From contig CAYQDM010000025.1 of assembly GCA_964416305.1 (NCBI GenBank), positions 1 through 34,185 on the forward strand: a DNA stretch of 34,185 nucleotides, read 5' to 3'. The stretch's first letter is position 1. Every line of letters begins with the position of its first letter. The notes under the pieces are model-generated. The model made no database searches. It was given only the letters and a program-made list of their open reading frames with translations, and was not told where the DNA came from. This stretch comes from Acidaminobacter sp964416305 (GTDB lineage Bacteria; Bacillota; Clostridia; Peptostreptococcales; Acidaminobacteraceae). Below, in pieces: positions 32,376 to 34,185 of this stretch. Made by a program: the position numbers and the translations under genes.

Positions 32376-32818
32376 CTCTGTTCACCAGCGGTTTGACCTC
32401 CTTCCTGGCCACCTTGGGCTTCGCGGTCATCTTCAATATTCCGAGGCGGCACCTGATCACAGCCAGCTTAAACGGAGCGCTGGGCTGGATGCTCTATACA
32501 CTGATCATTCAGCTTGGGGGCACCACCATTTTTGCAAACTTCGCAGGCGCCGTCACCGTTGGTCTGATCGGTGAACTCCTCGCAAACCATTTCCGAAAAC
32601 CCGCCACAATATTCATCATTCCGGGCATCATCCCGTTCGTGCCCGGGTACGGGATTTTCTATACCATGGAGTCGATCATGCTGCAGAATTTTACCGAAGC
32701 GGTTTCCAAAGGCTCAGAGTCGTTCATGATTGCGGTCGCTATCGCCAGCGGACTCATTGTCTCCTCAACCGTAGGGAAATATGTCAGAACTTATGCTCGC
32801 CGGAGAAAAACGACCTGA
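32372..32818 (+). CDS. ThrE/YjjB-type exporter, small part
   Basis: The 148-residue protein has about four to five membrane helices and matches the ThrE_2 (DUF3815/YjjB) family: FAVIFNIPRRHLITASLNGALGW, TIFANFAGAVTVGLIGELLA and FIIPGIIPFVPGYGIFYTM. In some bacteria both parts are fused in one ThrE protein; here they are separate and overlap by four bases, which implies coupled translation and complex formation. A terminator follows about 25 bases after the stop. Confidence 0.9.
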   Translation: MTLFTSGLTSFLATLGFAVIFNIPRRHLITASLNGALGWMLYTLIIQLGGTTIFANFAGAVTVGLIGELLANHFRKPATIFIIPGIIPFVPGYGIFYTMESIMLQNFTEAVSKGSESFMIAVAIASGLIVSSTVGKYVRTYARRRKTT

Positions 32819-32842
32819 AACTGCAAAGAATATGGCGGAATC

Positions 32843-32887
32843 ACCCGTGGAGACCTTGATCATTAAAGGGTCCCGCGGGTTTTTATT
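32843..32887 (+). terminator. Terminator of the ThrE-type genes
   Basis: ACCCGTGGAGACC (from 32843) pairs imperfectly with GGGTCCCGCGGGT (32868-32880), and TTTTTATTTT follows. The imperfections are a G-U pair and one bulge. Confidence 0.78.
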
Positions 32888-32894
32888 TTAAGAT

Positions 32895-32911
32895 TTGATA
32901 CCAGATACTAA
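32895..32911 (+). promoter_or_regulatory. FapR-like operator
   Basis: The 17 bases TTGATACCAGATACTAA match the Bacillus FapR box as I remember it (TTAGTACCTGATACTAA) at 14 of 17 positions. FapR represses fatty-acid and phospholipid genes and is released by malonyl-CoA. The box lies just upstream of the -35 element of the flavoprotein promoter. Confidence 0.4.
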
Positions 32912-32920
32912 TATCTATCA

Positions 32921-32949
32921 TTGACTTTTAACGACTTTTAACCTATATT
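32921..32949 (+). promoter_or_regulatory. Promoter of the flavin oxidoreductase gene, with a tandem repeat in the spacer
   Basis: TTGACT (32921-32926) and TATATT (32944-32949) are exactly 17 bases apart. GACTTTTAAC occurs twice head-to-tail (32923-32932 and 32933-32942), filling the spacer; this may be chance or a binding site. Confidence 0.7.
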
Positions 32950-33025
32950 TAGAGTTGGAAACTGAAATCGTCTACATGTAGGGTCGGCAACCGCTGGTCC
33001 TTTTTTTATAAGGAGTGTGATTGTA

Positions 33026-34102
33026 TTGAATCTGCCAACCCTGAAAATTGGGGATCTCGAAGCACGCCTGCCTGTCATTCAGGGCGGTATGGGCATTGGC
33101 GTTTCCATGTCCAGACTGGCGGCTGCCGTAGCGAACGCCGGAGGCGTCGGCGTTATTTCCGGTGCTCAGCCCGGGTTCAAAGAGCCTGATTTCTGGACCA
33201 GCCCTTTGGAAGCTAACCTTAGAGGGATTCGCAACGAAATCAGAAAAGCAAGAGAACTGAGCCCCAATGGGATTATCGGCATCAACTTCCTGACAGCGAC
33301 CCGAGAGTATACAGAGTTTGTTAAGGAAGCCGTCAAAGAAGGCATCGATCTCGTTATTTCCGGCGCGGGTCTGCCTAAGAACCTCCCCGAATTCGTTCAG
33401 GGCACAAAGACCAAATTCGCACCAATTGTCTCTTCCGGCAAAGCTGCAGAAACGCTGCTTAAGTTATGGGACCGACGCTATCAGGTCGTTCCGGACGCCA
33501 TTATTGTGGAAGGCCCTCTCGCCGGCGGTCACCTCGGCTTCTCCCGCGAAGAATTGGAAGGCACCGCAAAAGACCTCTACACCTTGGTTGACGAAGTATT
33601 GGCAGCCGTAAAATCTTTTGCGGACCGTTATCAAAAACCTATTCCGGTCATCGCCGCAGGCGGCATTTTCAGTGGCGCTGACATCAAAAAAGCCTTGGAT
33701 ATGGGCGCTGCCGGCGTTCAGATCTCCACACGATTCGTCGCCACGGAAGAATGTGACGCAGACGACGCCTTTAAGCAGATGTATCTGGACGCTACGGAAG
33801 AAGACGTGGTGATTATTCAGAGTCCCGTGGGACTCCCCGGCCGCGCGATCCGCAATGACATGACGCGCAGCCTTGAAGCCGGGCGCATTCCGGTAACCGC
33901 TTGCACCCGCTGCCTCAGCCACTGCGATCCCGGCACAACGCCATTCTGTATCACCAAAAAACTGATTGAAGCAGTGACGGGTGAAGTCGATAAAGGTCTG
34001 GTTTTTGCCGGGCACAACGCCTTCAAACTCGATAAGATCTCGACAGTACAGATCGTCATGGATGAGCTCGTCTCTGAGTATGAAGAGGCTTGTCAGGCAT
34101 AG
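33026..34102 (+). CDS. Nitronate monooxygenase/FabK-like FMN oxidoreductase
   Basis: The 358-residue protein has a flavin-binding TIM barrel of the NMO/FabK (2-nitropropane dioxygenase-like) family: LPVIQGGMGIGVSMSRLA, GINFLTATREY, VISGAGLPKNL, EGPLAGGHLGFS, PVIAAGGIFSGADIKKAL, GAAGVQISTRFVATEE and SPVGLPGRAIRN. A cysteine-rich segment, CTRCLSHCDPGTTPFC, follows and is typical of the Clostridial branch. Its role may be flavin-dependent oxidation, or enoyl-ACP reduction like FabK. A FapR-like box upstream leans to the second, but the sequence alone does not decide. TTG 33026-33028 is chosen because AAGGAG lies ten bases upstream; GTG 33017 is too close to it. Confidence 0.88.
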   Translation: MNLPTLKIGDLEARLPVIQGGMGIGVSMSRLAAAVANAGGVGVISGAQPGFKEPDFWTSPLEANLRGIRNEIRKARELSPNGIIGINFLTATREYTEFVKEAVKEGIDLVISGAGLPKNLPEFVQGTKTKFAPIVSSGKAAETLLKLWDRRYQVVPDAIIVEGPLAGGHLGFSREELEGTAKDLYTLVDEVLAAVKSFADRYQKPIPVIAAGGIFSGADIKKALDMGAAGVQISTRFVATEECDADDAFKQMYLDATEEDVVIIQSPVGLPGRAIRNDMTRSLEAGRIPVTACTRCLSHCDPGTTPFCITKKLIEAVTGEVDKGLVFAGHNAFKLDKISTVQIVMDELVSEYEEACQA

Positions 34103-34127
34103 CACCAAGTCCCATGTAAATTCTTAA

Positions 34128-34185
34128 ACCAATCGAGTAGGAGGCTACCCATTAGTTGAGTAGCCGTCCTCTCACACCACCGTAC
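34128..34185 (-). mobile_element. 3' end of a group II intron (domain V remnant and domain VI), continuing past the right edge
   Basis: On the minus strand the sequence reads GTACGGTGGTGTGAGAGG, then AGGA-C-GGCTAC, a loop with CAACTAATGG, GTAGCC-TCCT and ACTCGATT. This matches, from memory, the conserved end of bacterial group II introns: the 3' strand of domain V followed by the domain VI hairpin with a branch-point-like ACTAAT. The rest of the intron and its reverse transcriptase should lie beyond position 34185. The exact 3' junction (about 34130-34138) is uncertain. Confidence 0.55.

Overview
The window reads as chromosomal DNA of an anaerobic, low-to-mid G+C Gram-positive bacterium, most likely class Clostridia. 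Support comes from a murB–PHP–rapZ–yvcK block, whiA beside dnaE–pfkA–pyk, strong AGGAGG-type ribosome binding sites, a pyruvate kinase with the extra C-terminal PEP-utilizer domain, and pantothenate genes with a DUF2520-type reductase. I cannot name the genus. About 31 protein genes are supported. Most lie on the minus strand; plus-strand genes are the sigma-54 regulator, a mogA/moaB gene, a ThrE-type exporter pair and a flavin oxidoreductase.

Layout. 1-56: apparent end of an IS21-like insertion element that cuts the 3' end of a terpenoid-cyclase-like gene (51-893). 1103-6867, minus: glycerate kinase, ferredoxin-type aldo/keto reductase, acyl-CoA thioesterase, pyruvate kinase, 6-phosphofructokinase. 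6927-12089, minus: dnaE, whiA, Nudix hydrolase. 12090-18767: an accessory block between whiA and yvcK, two genes often adjacent in Firmicutes. It holds a PAS/sigma-54 activator (plus), an APC amino-acid permease with a well-formed sigma-54 promoter and a possible upstream activator site, a short membrane protein, a TRAP-type large permease and a D-Ala-D-Ala-ligase-like ATP-grasp enzyme. 18768-22529, minus: yvcK, rapZ, PHP phosphoesterase, murB. 22670-26371: molybdenum cofactor genes (MOSC, moaA, moeA on minus; divergent mogA/moaB with a His-rich tail on plus). 26372-26656: a dense cluster of palindromes and repeats. 26657-30011, minus: panD, panC, panB, panG-like reductase and a small leader ORF. 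30105-31316: MFS transporter. 31584-32818, plus: two-part ThrE exporter. 33026-34102, plus: nitronate monooxygenase/FabK-like flavoprotein. 34128-34185: likely 3' end (domains V/VI) of a group II intron on the minus strand, whose body lies beyond the right edge.

How the genes work together. The left half couples lower glycolysis with replication and envelope/division control (yvcK, rapZ, whiA, murB). The right half makes two cofactors, Moco and pantothenate/CoA. The most interesting non-housekeeping signals are the sigma-54-controlled permease with its linked regulator, the ATP-grasp/TRAP operon that has no visible solute-binding protein, a FapR-like box before the flavoprotein gene, a near-leaderless ORF coupled to the pan operon, three TGAC-based palindromes between moeA and mogA, and a dispersed GGTGTCTG palindrome family. 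All functional assignments come from motif recognition by eye; no database search was run.
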